Position numbers and translations under genes: made by a program. This document shows, one piece after another, positions 1 through 11,175 of a DNA stretch of 64,000 nt. Source of the DNA: Artemisia argyi (taxonomy: Eukaryota > Streptophyta > Magnoliopsida > Asterales > Asteraceae); the NCBI GenBank assembly GCA_030686995.1, contig CM060696.1, forward strand, positions 14,421,987 through 14,485,986, given 5' to 3'. The notes beneath the pieces were generated by a model. The model ran no database searches and was not told the origin of the DNA. It saw only the letters and a list, made by a program, of their open reading frames with translations. Each line of letters begins with the position of its first letter. Position 1 is the stretch's first letter.

Positions 1-42
1 TTCTGTTTTTTTTTTTCATATATCCAAATACACAAATAGCAA

Positions 43-1690
43 AACATAGTTTAGCTTGAATGTCGAAACACCTAACTTTGTTTTATCATATAAACTTCAA
101 CATAATAAGAACCAAGATAGTTTTCACAAACAAAACGGATCACTAACCTCTCTTATAATCATTATGAAGGTTGTCTAGTCCGCGGACATCACCGTTGTCA
201 AGACTGAAAAAGCGACAAGTCGAAATAAGTGATTGAGATATTGTCGTAATCGACTGTTGTATAGCACATAACCTGCATGTTTTAAGTTATTTGGTTAGAT
301 CTCTACAAAACTCTTAAAGAAAAAACATGATGATTTATTAACCAACATGACAAAGAAAAGAAAAACATGATGAGCTTTTATAAGCCAGGTGAGAAGATAC
401 AAAATGAGAAGATGAAATGTTTGATTTGTGAACAAGTGTCGGGAATGAACAAGTGCTTTAGTAAGGATCGTTAGAAGTAATTTACTACATGACAAAAGCA
501 GGTGTAATTTATTAGTAGTTAGGACTGTTGGTATAGTATAACTTGACCATCTTCAATGCTCTTTTATTTAATCTTCTAAGTTATAAAAAAACTATTTGGT
601 GGAAGATTTATTTTTGACGGTGATTCAAAATTGCTTTAAGTTATTACTAATACTAATATCCAAAATGTGTATACATGGAGCCCAATCAGACACCAACTTT
701 ACAACTAAGGCTTGAAAAAAGCTGAGCTTGAGCTCGACATCTCCAATGCCAAACGAGCCGAGTGCGAGACTGCAAGCCTTGTTGAGCTCAGGCTCTACTA
801 GTGAGGTTTGAGTCCACTTGTGAGAGCGCACAGATCACCTCATCACCACTAGGGCACTAGGCTACCATATTAATGGTTTACCATACTATCAGTATATGTT
901 TAAATTTATCACACTATCAAACTAGTACTTTTGTTAACATATGTCTGCCACTTTATTCTCGAGTTGTTGAGGCATGCATATGCACGGTCCGACATTTGAA
1001 GTTTGATCCATGGAGGCATCAAAAATTTGTTGCATGAGTTACAGATTTACATATGTGGAACTAGCTAGGAGGATTAATCTGCCATCCGAGAGCCATGCGA
1101 TGATTGAATCCATGTATAACTTACAGATTTATATGCACCATTGTGTAATACTTATATAGCTAGAGAAAACTACCACATATATTTTCTCTCACGTGGACAT
1201 GCATATAGAAATCGATCACTTTTTTTTTAACGTTTTATAAACATTTATAAACTATCTTCTTCGGTATTTGAGTAAGGAGGATGGACTGATTAGAATATAA
1301 TACTACCTCACGAGTCACGACATCAACAAGGATCATTAAGGAATCCATGGTTTTTCAAGATTAAATGTGAGAATCATATTTAAAGTTATCCTCAGACTTG
1401 AGATACCAGATAAGTGTCATGGATGTAGTGCATTTTTGTGAAGCAATCTACCGCTCACCGTAACAGGGAGTTATAAAGGCTAGTTATAAAAGAATTAGAA
1501 AGTAATACATTTTCCGGGAAACCCTTTTACCAAAAAAAGAGAGGCATCAAAAGTGAAACAAGTGAATTGAATTAAATTAAAGATAAGTTATTCTAGACTT
1601 GACATATTGCCAAACTGATTTTTCAATTAAATACAAGTAATTCCTTGTACTTTGGTTGGTGTCGGTTATAAATTTGAATGAAATACAACT
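43..1690. repeat. Direct repeat, copy 1 (about 1.6 kb)
   Basis: This stretch recurs as a diverged direct copy at about 7668-9515. Matching landmarks are the block around position 181 (again near 8184), the block near 1011 (again near 9035) and the block near 1625 (again near 9450). No open reading frame is shared by the two copies, and I recognise no gene. Copy 1 lacks a 378-bp insertion carried by copy 2, so position 60/61 is the empty site of that insertion. It is probably a segmental duplication or an unrecognised dispersed repeat. Confidence 0.75.
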
Positions 1691-1839
1691 CCTTCTATAA
1701 ATTTCGGCCAATTATAAAGTCAAATAACTCTTTGTACAGCACATATTATTAAATGATCAAGAAGATCTGCTCGATAATGGCTAATAAACACTCAAGCTGA
1801 GAAAAATAAAATCTTTAATGCTTATAAACAAGTAGGTTG

Positions 1840-2265
1840 CTAACCAATCTTTTGACACTTTTCCTTGATTTGTGTTGAGGTTTCGGGTTTGGGTTCATCA
1901 GACACTGGCCTCTTCTTTCCATATACAACATATAGACATAAGTAAATCCAAAGAGGTATTTGATGACTCATATTCAATACAGGAAGTCACTAACCTTCTT
2001 TGGTTTATCTTCCTTCTCATTGCCGCCGTCTTCAAATGAAGCCTCCTCCTCACTCTAAAAAGCAACAAGTACACACACGTTAAACTTTAAACAAATTCTA
2101 CAACTATGAACTACTATAAAGTAAAAGCAATACAATATCAACAATTCACATGACCCATAATCATCACTGATAGCAAATATCTACGCGAGTATGTTTAGTT
2201 TACAAATGTGCAAAGTACCTGATCATCACCATTGAAAATATCGAATAAATCATCTTTGTCTGGGC
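1840..2265 (-). other. Candidate terminal exons of an unidentified gene
   Basis: On the minus strand three short open segments have plausible splice borders. The first, about 2219-2265, ends in AG/GTAC and encodes an acidic peptide containing DDLFDIFNGDDQ. The second, about 1995-2054, follows a T-rich AG acceptor, is rich in Glu, Asp and Lys, and has a GT donor at 1994-1993. The third, about 1840-1925, encodes GKKRPVSDEPKPETS and ends at TAG (1840-1842). Together they resemble the charged C-terminal tail of a nuclear protein, but I do not recognise the family. A CACTA transposon begins 390 bp upstream and may separate these exons from the rest of the gene. Confidence 0.35.
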
Positions 2266-3152
2266 AAACAAGAAAAGATATAAAATAAGAATCAACAGAC
2301 ACTATAAACTGCTTATGAGCATATATTTAAGAAGATAAGCATCCTAGACATCATCTAACTACTAAATATAAGGTGCAGATATACACTTACCACATTCAGA
2401 GACAGTGATGACACGTCAAAACGGAAAATAGGTCAAGGATAGCCAACTTAGATATTAGAACATAAGAGCCAACAGCTAAAAATTAGATAATACTCTAGTA
2501 TAACAGTTCCTAATTTAACATCAAATGATATAAACAGAGTCGTCAAAAAAGGATATTCATCCTCAATCTCCCCTAGTTGATTTGTTGAGTATCCAAGACA
2601 AAAAATGATCCCGTTTTTGCTGCTACGTTGTATCTTGAATGTTTTGTGAAATACACTACAAGAAAACATCCATTTAGTCACGTTTTTAGCGACGCTTTTA
2701 GCGACTTATTTTGGCTCAGCGACGCATTTAGTTACACGGCACTAAAAGTCGCTACGAGGAAGTCGCTAAATTTTGTGACATCTAAGACAAGTCGCTACAA
2801 ATAGAGACAACTATAGCGACTTCCTTTCATAAGTCGCTATTTAAAATAGTGTCACATCTCTTTGTGTCCCTAACTAAGTCGCTATTTGTGCTGCCTATCG
2901 CTATTTAAATTACTACGCGTGTGGCAATTGGTCCACCCATGACGCTGTTTATGTCGCTATCTATGTCACATTTGGTGTAATATGACACTGTTTAAGTCGC
3001 TATTTTTGTCTGTTTATAGCGACATTTCAGTGTTGAATCGCTGTTTATGTCGCTATTTTTAGCAACAACATTATTATACGTCGCCGTCTAAAACGTTGCA
3101 TGGTACACTAAACAATAATTACAATAATACACATGAAGATCCAAGATATTAC

Positions 3153-3153
<1 letters not shown>

Positions 3154-3181
<28 letters not shown>
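3154..3181. repeat. (TA)n microsatellite
   Basis: A short TA dinucleotide run inside the left part of the CACTA element. Confidence 0.9.
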
Positions 3182-3183
<2 letters not shown>

Positions 3184-3370
3184 AAATGTCAGATACATAC
3201 ATATAAAAGATCCAAGATATTATATATATAATAGAATGTTGACATATGAAGTTTTGCTAAGCATTCCATTCCAACATAACATCTAAACTAATGTGACTAA
3301 GAACTCCATCAACAAATTTTGAACTAGTTATCATCTAGTTACAACTTATTCAAGTACTAAAAAAACAACA

Positions 3371-3745
3371 CTATAAAACCTTCTTACCACCACCAATTGC
3401 TTTCAGAATTTGACGAGTGGCTTTTGACACTTCATGAGAGACGACCTTCCCGACTTCTTGAGCAACCACTTTAGTAACCTCCTCATAGACAATCTTTTTT
3501 AGGTTCTGCTCGTACGATGCTTGGGCTTCCAGAACCTGAGCTAGCTTCCTGGACTGATCTTCATGTGCCTTCCTTAAGGTGTCAATCTCATCTCTCATAA
3601 ATGCCTGCTCCAGTTCTTGTTGGTTCAACCTGCCTTCAACACGATCAGGGTCCTCATGTGAATTATGGACTGAAGGCTCATCATCACTATCACGCTGAAA
3701 CAAATACTTATCAGTTGGGACTAGACTAGTCAGTTGGGACTGCAA
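3371..3745 (-). pseudogene. CACTA-associated protein C-terminal fragment
   Basis: An open stretch of 124 codons on the minus strand inside the CACTA element. The peptide is charged and predicted by eye to be coiled-coil: residues 35-75 are rich in Glu, Gln, Arg and Lys, followed by repeated VxxEVxKVV-like heptads (residues 85-110), and it ends in GGGKKVL. Such tails follow the conserved domain of the plant Ptta/En-Spm transposase-associated family (Transposase_24). Its position, downstream on the same strand as the tryptophan-rich scrap at 4126-4200, fits that family. The intervening conserved exons are missing. The first Met may not be a real start. Confidence 0.5.
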
Positions 3746-4125
3746 TAGCTATCAATGCAATTGTGTACACAGTTGGAAAAGTGTAACATCCTAAAAACTT
3801 AAAAAAAATAAAAAATAAAAAATAAAATTAAAAAAAAATAAATAAATAAAAAAACATGCTCATTAAGCAGATTATGAATCAGCTTCATACTACATGTTAT
3901 AAGGATATGTTTAAAATTATGTGTCACATATTGTAGTTTTGTATACGTCTTCTTACTCAATTATCATTGATCCCATTGATCAGTATGTCATAGGCTAAAA
4001 AGCAAGAAAAACGTTGGAACTAAAACTTTTCAAGTCAAATAGAGATCAGTTCTAAAAAAGACTGTCATCTTACACTGGACTTTTATAATAACTAGGTCAA
4101 AAGATAAACAATAAGTGTTGTCAGT

Positions 4126-4200
4126 ACCTTGAACGCGTCGTACCAGATGTTCCTCTCCTCTCGCGGAACACTTGACCATGTGTCCCAATAACCTGTGAAC
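4126..4200 (-). pseudogene. CACTA-associated protein exon scrap
   Basis: The minus strand reads a short peptide with WSSVPREERNIWYDAFK, directly followed by a GT donor (GTACTG). The pattern W-x2-(V/I)P-x4-x-IW-x3-F is typical of the plant Transposase_24 / Ptta-En-Spm conserved domain. Only this exon is legible. Together with 3371-3745 it shows the element derives from a protein-coding CACTA transposon. Confidence 0.5.
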
Positions 4201-5934
4201 CGTGCTTTCCAAATTTTGGTTATGCTCCTGGTCACGCTATTTCAGTGTCAACAGATTCAATATATGTGAACCCATACCAATCTATCAGCATCATTCCACT
4301 ATCACAAAAACTAGTTATACAGCATTGATGGTTGTCTATTTAACACCAATAACCATATTTTATATGAGTAACGGACTAACGGCTCAAACTTATTCAGGGG
4401 CTTCGTATACAGAGTATCATTTAAAAGCAGTTTCATAAAGACACTGAGCAGAATAGTTGTAAGAAAAATCTGAATTAACAAAGCCTATAGTCAAATCTGA
4501 GTAGGCAGTTGTTAAGTATTTGGTTTTTCTTGTGTTTAGTTCAGAGGTTCGATAAAGGCGTAAGAGGTGATCTCTATGAACATTTTTTTTTTTTGCTTAG
4601 ATATGAATTCTGTGATCATTTAATCATACGTTAGCGTCGAGTGTCGATACTTGAATTGGAAGTAGGAGAATTGCATATGATCTACTAATTTATTACCCCA
4701 TATGAAATACATGGGGGAACGATTTTAGAAAACTAGAATGTAGTTTGAATTTTAATGTGAAAACTAGTCGTCAGCATTGTAAATATTTTATTTGCCCAAC
4801 CAGCGTGGTATGCTGTATGCCAGTATAGTGGTCATAAGTGTTCAAAGCGTTGTTGTATACACCTGTTGTGATAGTGGGAGTCTAGGGTGCAACACACTCT
4901 AACTCTCTAAAGTCATAAACAACCCACCTAAATGATATGCCTCTTCACTTACTTCTGCAACTTAGGTGATTTGTAAGTAATATTTGCTGCTGCCTACTTT
5001 GAATGTAGCACTACCCCCGTCTCCAAAGGGAGCATGATGGTTTGTATACTAACCAGAGCACTTAAGACCTGTTGTAATTCACCTTAAGAAACCCGGCATC
5101 CAATAAAAATGCCAGTAACAGAATATCCTCGGTTAATTAATACAACACACCTGCATATCACTTAGCCCCCCATGTGTTGAACAACTATATGAATCTATAC
5201 AAATTGTAGGCATGCGTGATGCTATTGTCAAGTCTCAAAGATGGATCCAATTATGGGTACACTCACGTACCACTAGGCCAAAGGCCTTGGCTTATCTATC
5301 ACATTTTAACATTTGATTAGGCACGAGTAAAAAATAAGATGTTTTGCTGACCTTTTTCAGCCTTTTAACCCAACCCAGCTAATTAAATAATTTATACTTT
5401 GATCCATTTGAGTAATTCACCATTCTGCACTTAAAAAGAAAGTATAATTCACCATTCTGCACTTAAACAGAAAGTATAATGAACTGGTTCAATCTGGACT
5501 TGATTTTCAAGCCTTAGTATCTGCTCATGAGACCTCAAGCATAACTAATATACCTATCAGAAACGCGAACTGGATTACTAGAACCATTAGGGGTGCAAAG
5601 CTATTGGTTGTCCATAGTATTTTGACTAAAGAGGCCACATTTATAGTTTTAGTTTCCACTCAAGCTTAGCCTAGTCCCTTGCTGATATACGGCTAGATTA
5701 ACAAAAAAACAGTCACTAGTAACTAAAATTAATCACCTCAACAAAAATAACCTAACAAACATTAATCACAATAAAATTACATAACAAACATCACGTATCA
5801 GCTCCAAAAACTGAAGCATTCACTATTACAATACATCTCAAGTAAATATAACACCTATACAGCATTTATGATCTTAGAATACATCCATTCAAAATGTCTA
5901 AAACGCCAATTACACTAGTCACACACATACATAT

Positions 5935-6165
5935 ATAGCTCGTTACGCTAATAGCAAAACCAATTGAATTTATCGTTACACTAATCGCGCGCATATACAG
6001 CTCATTACACCAGTCGCACATGTACAGCTCATTACACTAATCACGCATATACAGCTTGTTACACTAATAGCGCGCATATACAGCTCGTTACACTAATCGC
6101 ACATGTACAGCTCGTTACACTAATCGCGCATATACAGCTCGTTACACTAATCGCGCATATTGACC
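5935..6165. repeat. Short tandem array inside the CACTA element
   Basis: A unit of roughly 28-30 bp, built around CGTTACACTAATCGCGC and CATATACAGCTC, is repeated imperfectly about seven times. It lies in the right part of the CACTA element, inside the GCGACAT subterminal zone. Confidence 0.8.
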
Positions 6166-7195
6166 TAATTTTATGGTTCAAAGAGATGAAATACGTATAC
6201 CTGAGAATGAGAATCAATGGCGGACGTGACTTCCGATTAGGTAAAGATTAACACCGGAATCAATGGCATACGTGACTTCTGATTAGGTAGAGATTTCGAT
6301 AGATGTAACAATAATCGTTACTTCGGATTCTACATGATTAAAAAAATAGGGAAAAGAGAATCAGATATTTGAACAAAGTGTGATAATGTGATATATGGGG
6401 CAAATTGGGGAAAAGATGAAACGAGATGATAGCTTTTTTTTATATGAGGCAAATTGCCCATTGGGCCAAATAATATATCCCAATGACACAAGCCCATTAC
6501 TTATTTTTGAACCGATTCCAAGTTAATTTTTGTTGTAGATACATAAAAATAAGTTATAAACTATTATATAAAGTGTATTTAATTTATTATACCTAGCATA
6601 GTCAAACCTCACAAATTAGTGACTAGCTTAGCTACATTTACTGGATGACGCAAAATATAGCGACTCTGATAACGACTTGTTTATAGAGGTCACAAAAATT
6701 TGCGACATCCATGGCATCATATTTTGAGATGTCGCCCTATTAGAGACGTAGTTAGCAACTTGTTCCAAGATGTCGCAATTGTAGCGACATTGGTAGTGGC
6801 ATGCTTTTAAGACGTCGCAAATTAGCGACATGTCTAAGCGTCTTATTTTATGACACTAACTGATTTGCGACTCAAGTAGTAACGTTGGCGACATGTACGT
6901 CACTATACTTGATGCTATTAATGACACAATTTTGCAACATCATTTCTCATGTCACTAATAATGACGCTAAATGGCTGTTTTCTTGTAGTGATACCAGATC
7001 AAATACTTGATGCGAGTGATTCTGTGAATGTAGAGATGCGATGTCAAACATCGTACCATCCAAAAATTCTACTCGCAGATGAGCCTGCGTACCAAAGAAT
7101 ATTAATAATATTTATATGTACAACAAAAAAAAAAAAAAAAAAAAATATGTTGAATGTTGCAACATGAACATATCATCGAGTATTCAAACATTATA

Positions 7196-7274
7196 CATGT
7201 GAGAGATGCATCATCTGGCCTTCTTCGAGTTGCACCATGACCTTCTTGTCGCCGCAAACTTTAACACCTGAATC
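7196..7274 (-). other. Candidate exon of an unidentified gene
   Basis: On the minus strand an AG-preceded open segment encodes GVKVCGDKKVMVQLEEGQMM. It lies just right of the CACTA element and on the same strand as the candidate exons at 1840-2265, so it could be an upstream exon of the same interrupted gene. I do not recognise the protein. Confidence 0.3.
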
Positions 7275-7667
7275 AAAATATGCGAATCATAAACAATCTA
7301 ACAGGAGTTGGAAAAATGTGAGATGCGTTACATTAAAACTGGCATCATATAAACTCAGGAAAATAACAAATTGGATTTCATAAGATGAGCACAATTCAAG
7401 AACAAAATGGTAGATGTGGACGTAAATCATGAAATGCAAAACAAGTATTATAACAAGAAGCTGAAATATAGTCCCAGTATCTATAAAATGACGTATCCAA
7501 ACAGGGCCAAAAACATATAAGAAGTCAAATAAGCGTGTGGAATAGCAGATAGAAAAGATCCGAAGAATAAGTTGTTTAGTAGTTACATAGGTACTTGTAA
7601 ACTATTGTTCTACATAGGTTACGCCAGTTTGTAAGCACATAAGTTTCTCTAAATGGATTAACGCCTT

Positions 7668-9515
7668 AACATAGTTTAGCTTGAACGAGTTTGGTACCCG
7701 CGCGTTGCTGCGGAATTCTTTTGTTGCCATTAGCTACTTAACGTGAAGTTAGTTATCTAGGACTGACTTTGCAATTGATGTATAACATGAAGGACCATTT
7801 ATGTAAATTATTTGTGGGCTAAATTTGCAATGAACCACTGAGATGAAGGACAAAGTGCGTACAGTTTTTTTTTAATGTTAAAGATAACGGTCGTTAGTTA
7901 ACAGCCGTTTTTTTTTAAATGTTAAAGATAACGGTTGTTAGTTAACAGCCGTTAAATAACTAACGACCGTTAATACTAACTAAAAAAAAAAATTACTGTA
8001 GATACTACTGTAGCAAGAACAGTGCTTGCTACAGTAACCTCTTACCTTTTAGTATATATATAATGTCGAAAGACCTAACTTTGTTTAATCATATAATCAT
8101 CAAAATGATAAGATCCAAGGCAGTTTTCACAAACAAAACGGATCACTAACCTGTGTTATAATCATTATGAAGGTAATCTAGTCCGCGGACATCATCATTG
8201 TCAAGACGGAAAGAGCGACATGTCGAAATAGGTGATGGGATATTGTCGTAGTCGACTGTTGTATAGCACATAACCTGCATGTTGGTTACTTGGTTAGATC
8301 TCTACAAAATCCTTAAAAAAAAACATGATGATTTATTAACCAACATGACAAAGAAAAGAAAAACCTGATGAGTTTTTACAAGCAGGTGAGAGGATACGAA
8401 ATGATGATGAAACAAGCAGCTATTGGAAGCACAAGTGTTGAGCTCGATAAAGATGAGATGAGGAAATGTTTGATTTGTCAACAAGTGTTGGGATGAAGCA
8501 GTGATTTAATAAGGATGGTTGGAATTTATTTACTACATGACAAAAGCAGGTGTAATTTAATAGGACCTGTTGGTATAGTATATAGCTCCAAGAACAAAGA
8601 GAGTTGAAATACAGGAATTTATTGAAGTGCATAGGAGGTATCTAGACGTTGAACTTGACTTCAATGCTCTGCTCTTTTACAATGCATTTAATCTTCCAAG
8701 TTATAAATAAAACTGTTTGGTGGAAGATTATTTTGATGACGATTCAAAATTGCTTTAAGTTATTACTTGTGCATTAAAAATAATACTAATATCCAAAATT
8801 TGTATACTTCAAGCCAAATCCGAGCTCGAGCTTTACAACTAAAGCTACACTAGCCGACTGTGAGACTGCGAGCCTTGTTGAGCTCGGGCTCTACTAGGGA
8901 TGATTGAATCCACTTGTGAGGGCATGCACTAGGCTACTTTGGTAGTGGTTTACCACACTAACTATATGTTTAAAATTATCACAGTATGTTTAAATTTTAC
9001 TTGTGCATGGTCCGACTTTTGAAGTTTGACCCATGGAGGCATCAAGGATTTGCTCCATGACTTACAACCTTAGTACATATGTGGAACTAGCTAGGAGGAT
9101 CCGCCACCCGAGAGCCATGAGATGATTGATTCCATGTATAACTTACAGATTTATGCATCATTATTGCGTAATATGTAGCTACAGCTAGAATATGATACTT
9201 ACTAATTAGCTAGGTTATTTTATAAACTATCTTCATCGGTATTAGATCAAGGAGGATGGACAAATTAAATTCGAATATACGTAAAGTGACTCATACAAGG
9301 TTAGTTGTAAAAGAACTAGAAAGTAGTAAAACATTTGGTTGATGAGAAACTAGAGTAGAGGCACCCTGAAACAAGTAATTTAAATTGAATTGAATTAAAG
9401 TTAAGTTTTTGGACATATGATACCGATGTATATTTTTTCTAGACCTGACATACTGGATTTTCAATTGAATACAAGTAACTCTTTGTACTTTGGTAGGTGT
9501 TGGTTATAATTTTAC
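7668..9515. repeat. Direct repeat, copy 2, with insertion
   Basis: This is the diverged second copy of the repeat at 43-1690, with many small indels. Homology starts near ACATAGTTTAGCTTGAA and, after an interruption at 7686-8063, resumes at TGTCGAAA (8064). It fades near 9515. The interruption is a mobile element described separately. No gene is recognised. Confidence 0.75.
7686..8063 (-). mobile_element. Small non-autonomous Helitron (378 bp)
   Basis: Relative to repeat copy 1, this segment is inserted exactly between A and T of the uninterrupted site (position 60/61) with no target duplication, the hallmark of Helitrons. Read on the minus strand it begins TTATATATATACTA (canonical start TC) and ends with a GC-rich hairpin, CCGC...GCGG, about 12 bases before CTCG (canonical CTRR). 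Both ends thus differ slightly from consensus. Inside are a roughly 55-bp tandem duplication containing AGATAACGGTCGTTAGTTAAC and an inverted copy of the same motif. There is no coding sequence. Confidence 0.7.
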
Positions 9516-9560
9516 TTGATGCCCATTAGGTCTAAACGTTTTCTTTTGGGGTAGGATAAC

Positions 9561-9584
9561 CACACCCTCCGTAGGGAGGGTGTG
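9561..9584. other. GC-rich perfect hairpin
   Basis: CACACCCTCC is followed after a 4-base loop by its exact reverse complement. No T-run or CTRR terminus follows, so its role is unknown. Confidence 0.5.
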
Positions 9585-10931
9585 TTGACTTTGACCAGCT
9601 GCAGCCGCCTGTACTGTCTATATTAAAATTTGTACATTTTGACTAAAGTAGGTGGACCATCCCTCGTCCCTCTCTACCCAACCATCTTGTATCAAATTAT
9701 TTACAAGATATTCAAGAAAAAGGTTTTCATAGTTCTTTCGTAGCAACAATAATAGAGCCATGCCATCGAAAACTCGTTGTCATTCTCTCCAAGTCACCAC
9801 GACAACCATAATAACATTCAACTACATTTTACCTGAACTCGTAACAATCAAAACTCGCACACTAGAACAGACACATATATGCATTCCAACACATACTAAA
9901 AAAAGCGTCATCCACATGACGCTACCAATAATGCCGAATATGACACAGAAGGGAGGTGTGAATATTCAATATTTTCCAACGGCACTATAATATTGTGTGA
10001 TCTAATGTCACATAAAATTAGTTTACGATGATACATAATAATATGTGTTAAACATGAATATCATACATGTTAAAAAATAATAATAATAATAATAAAAATA
10101 ATAATAATAAACTTCACATATGTTATCAGGGAGCTGTACCATGCATGATGATATTGTCTAGAGGTTCTTTGAAGTGTTAGAACATTTTAATGAAATATTA
10201 CCTTTGGAAACATGGACGCTTGTACTTGATTGCCAAATCTTATAGGTAAAATACTTGATAGTAGTTTTTTTAATGTGTCCAACACTTGGTAATATTATTC
10301 TTTGTTTATTTCCCCACAAGAGATCGACATTTATCATGGATTCGGTTTTAAAGCTTCCACATTTAAATTCAAATAACAAAATCTTACTATCTTATAAATC
10401 ATTTAACCATTTTGAGACATTTAATATCTTAAAATTCACCAATGCAACTATATAAGCTAAATATACAACTAATTTAAACACACTTTCTTAAAATTAAATA
10501 TTTTAAAAAACTTAATTTTTAACAATACAAATATTCATACAATGTTTACAATTGATTGATGCATAATTAATATATACATTCTTAAAACACTCATTTAATG
10601 ATAAATACAAGTATTAAAATATATAGTACAATTCATACAAGCTGCTAATGATATTTTAAAATCCCATTTCAAAAAAAATAATAAATAAATATCAAAAGAA
10701 CACATTGTACAAATCAAACAAGCTACTAAACATAAAAACCAAACAAATAAAATAATAGAAACTAAGCAAAGTTTCACCAAACTTTTATCATTATTTATAG
10801 CCTCTAAACGAACAAGCTAATTAGTAAAGTTATTGCCAAAAAAAACGTACAAATGAAATAAATTATTAGCCGAAAAATTTAAATTACAAGGTACCGTAGC
10901 CGCATCGCGCGAGACTCTGTAGTATTCTCAA
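9585..10931. other. Gene-free AT-rich stretch
   Basis: I see no coding signal, only A/T-rich sequence with a short AAT run at about 10078-10110. The small open frames on either strand show no recognisable motif. Confidence 0.6.
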
Positions 10932-11004
10932 TGTAACATCCCGCCTTATAGACCACAATATTGTCCGCTTTGCCCGAAGGCTCACGGCTTTGTTCTTGTG
11001 GCCC

Positions 11005-11075
11005 TCATGTGAAGACTTCCCGGCAGGTCACCCAAGCCAGTACTACTCTCACATGAGCACGCTTAACCGTATGGC
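11005..11075 (-). other. 5S rRNA-like segment (Cassandra type)
   Basis: The minus strand reads GGTTAAGCGTGC, then GAGAGTAGTACT, then GGGTGACCT and GGGAAGTC, in the same order and near-identical spacing as the internal and 3' half of plant 5S rRNA, which holds the RNA polymerase III internal promoter (intermediate element and C box). The 5' third of 5S is diverged, so this is not a functional 5S gene. 5S-derived promoters inside LTRs are the defining trait of Cassandra TRIM elements. Confidence 0.75.
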
Positions 11076-11160
11076 CGATTAACCGTTCCACCACAAAACG
11101 CGTTGTGTCATATAAGGCGAATGTTAACATATATGTCCCAGCATCACTCCAAGTCAAATC

Positions 11161-11175
11161 CCAATGATACCAATC
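11161..11175 (-). promoter_or_regulatory. Primer-binding site (tRNA-Met type)
   Basis: On the minus strand the LTR end GTGTGACA is followed by GATTGGTATCATTGG, close to the TGGTATCAGAGC primer site used by initiator tRNA-Met-primed elements. It marks 11176 as the 3' edge of a minus-strand LTR. Confidence 0.65.

Larger units (their letters stand above)
2654..6990. mobile_element. CACTA (En/Spm) DNA transposon, 4.3 kb, non-autonomous
   Basis: The element starts CACTACAAGAAAA at 2654 and ends with the inverse, TTTTCTTGTAGTG, at 6990. It is flanked on both sides by the 3-bp target duplication ATA (2651-2653 and 6991-6993), as expected of CACTA elements. Both ends carry dense subterminal repeats of a GCGACTT/GCGACAT type (about 2680-3110 and 6640-6960), the usual transposase-binding region. 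The interior has two minus-strand scraps resembling a CACTA-associated protein and a short tandem array, but no complete transposase, so it cannot move by itself. Confidence 0.93.

Noticed and set aside
5935..6165. CRISPR-like spaced repeats
   Set aside because: The units are contiguous degenerate tandem repeats inside a plant CACTA element, without regular spacers.
9561..9584. Terminator or Helitron end
   Set aside because: The hairpin is perfect, but there is no downstream T-run and no CTRR followed by T.
11005..11075. Functional 5S rRNA gene
   Set aside because: Only the internal and 3' half matches, the 5' third is diverged, there is no terminator T-run, and it sits in an LTR context.
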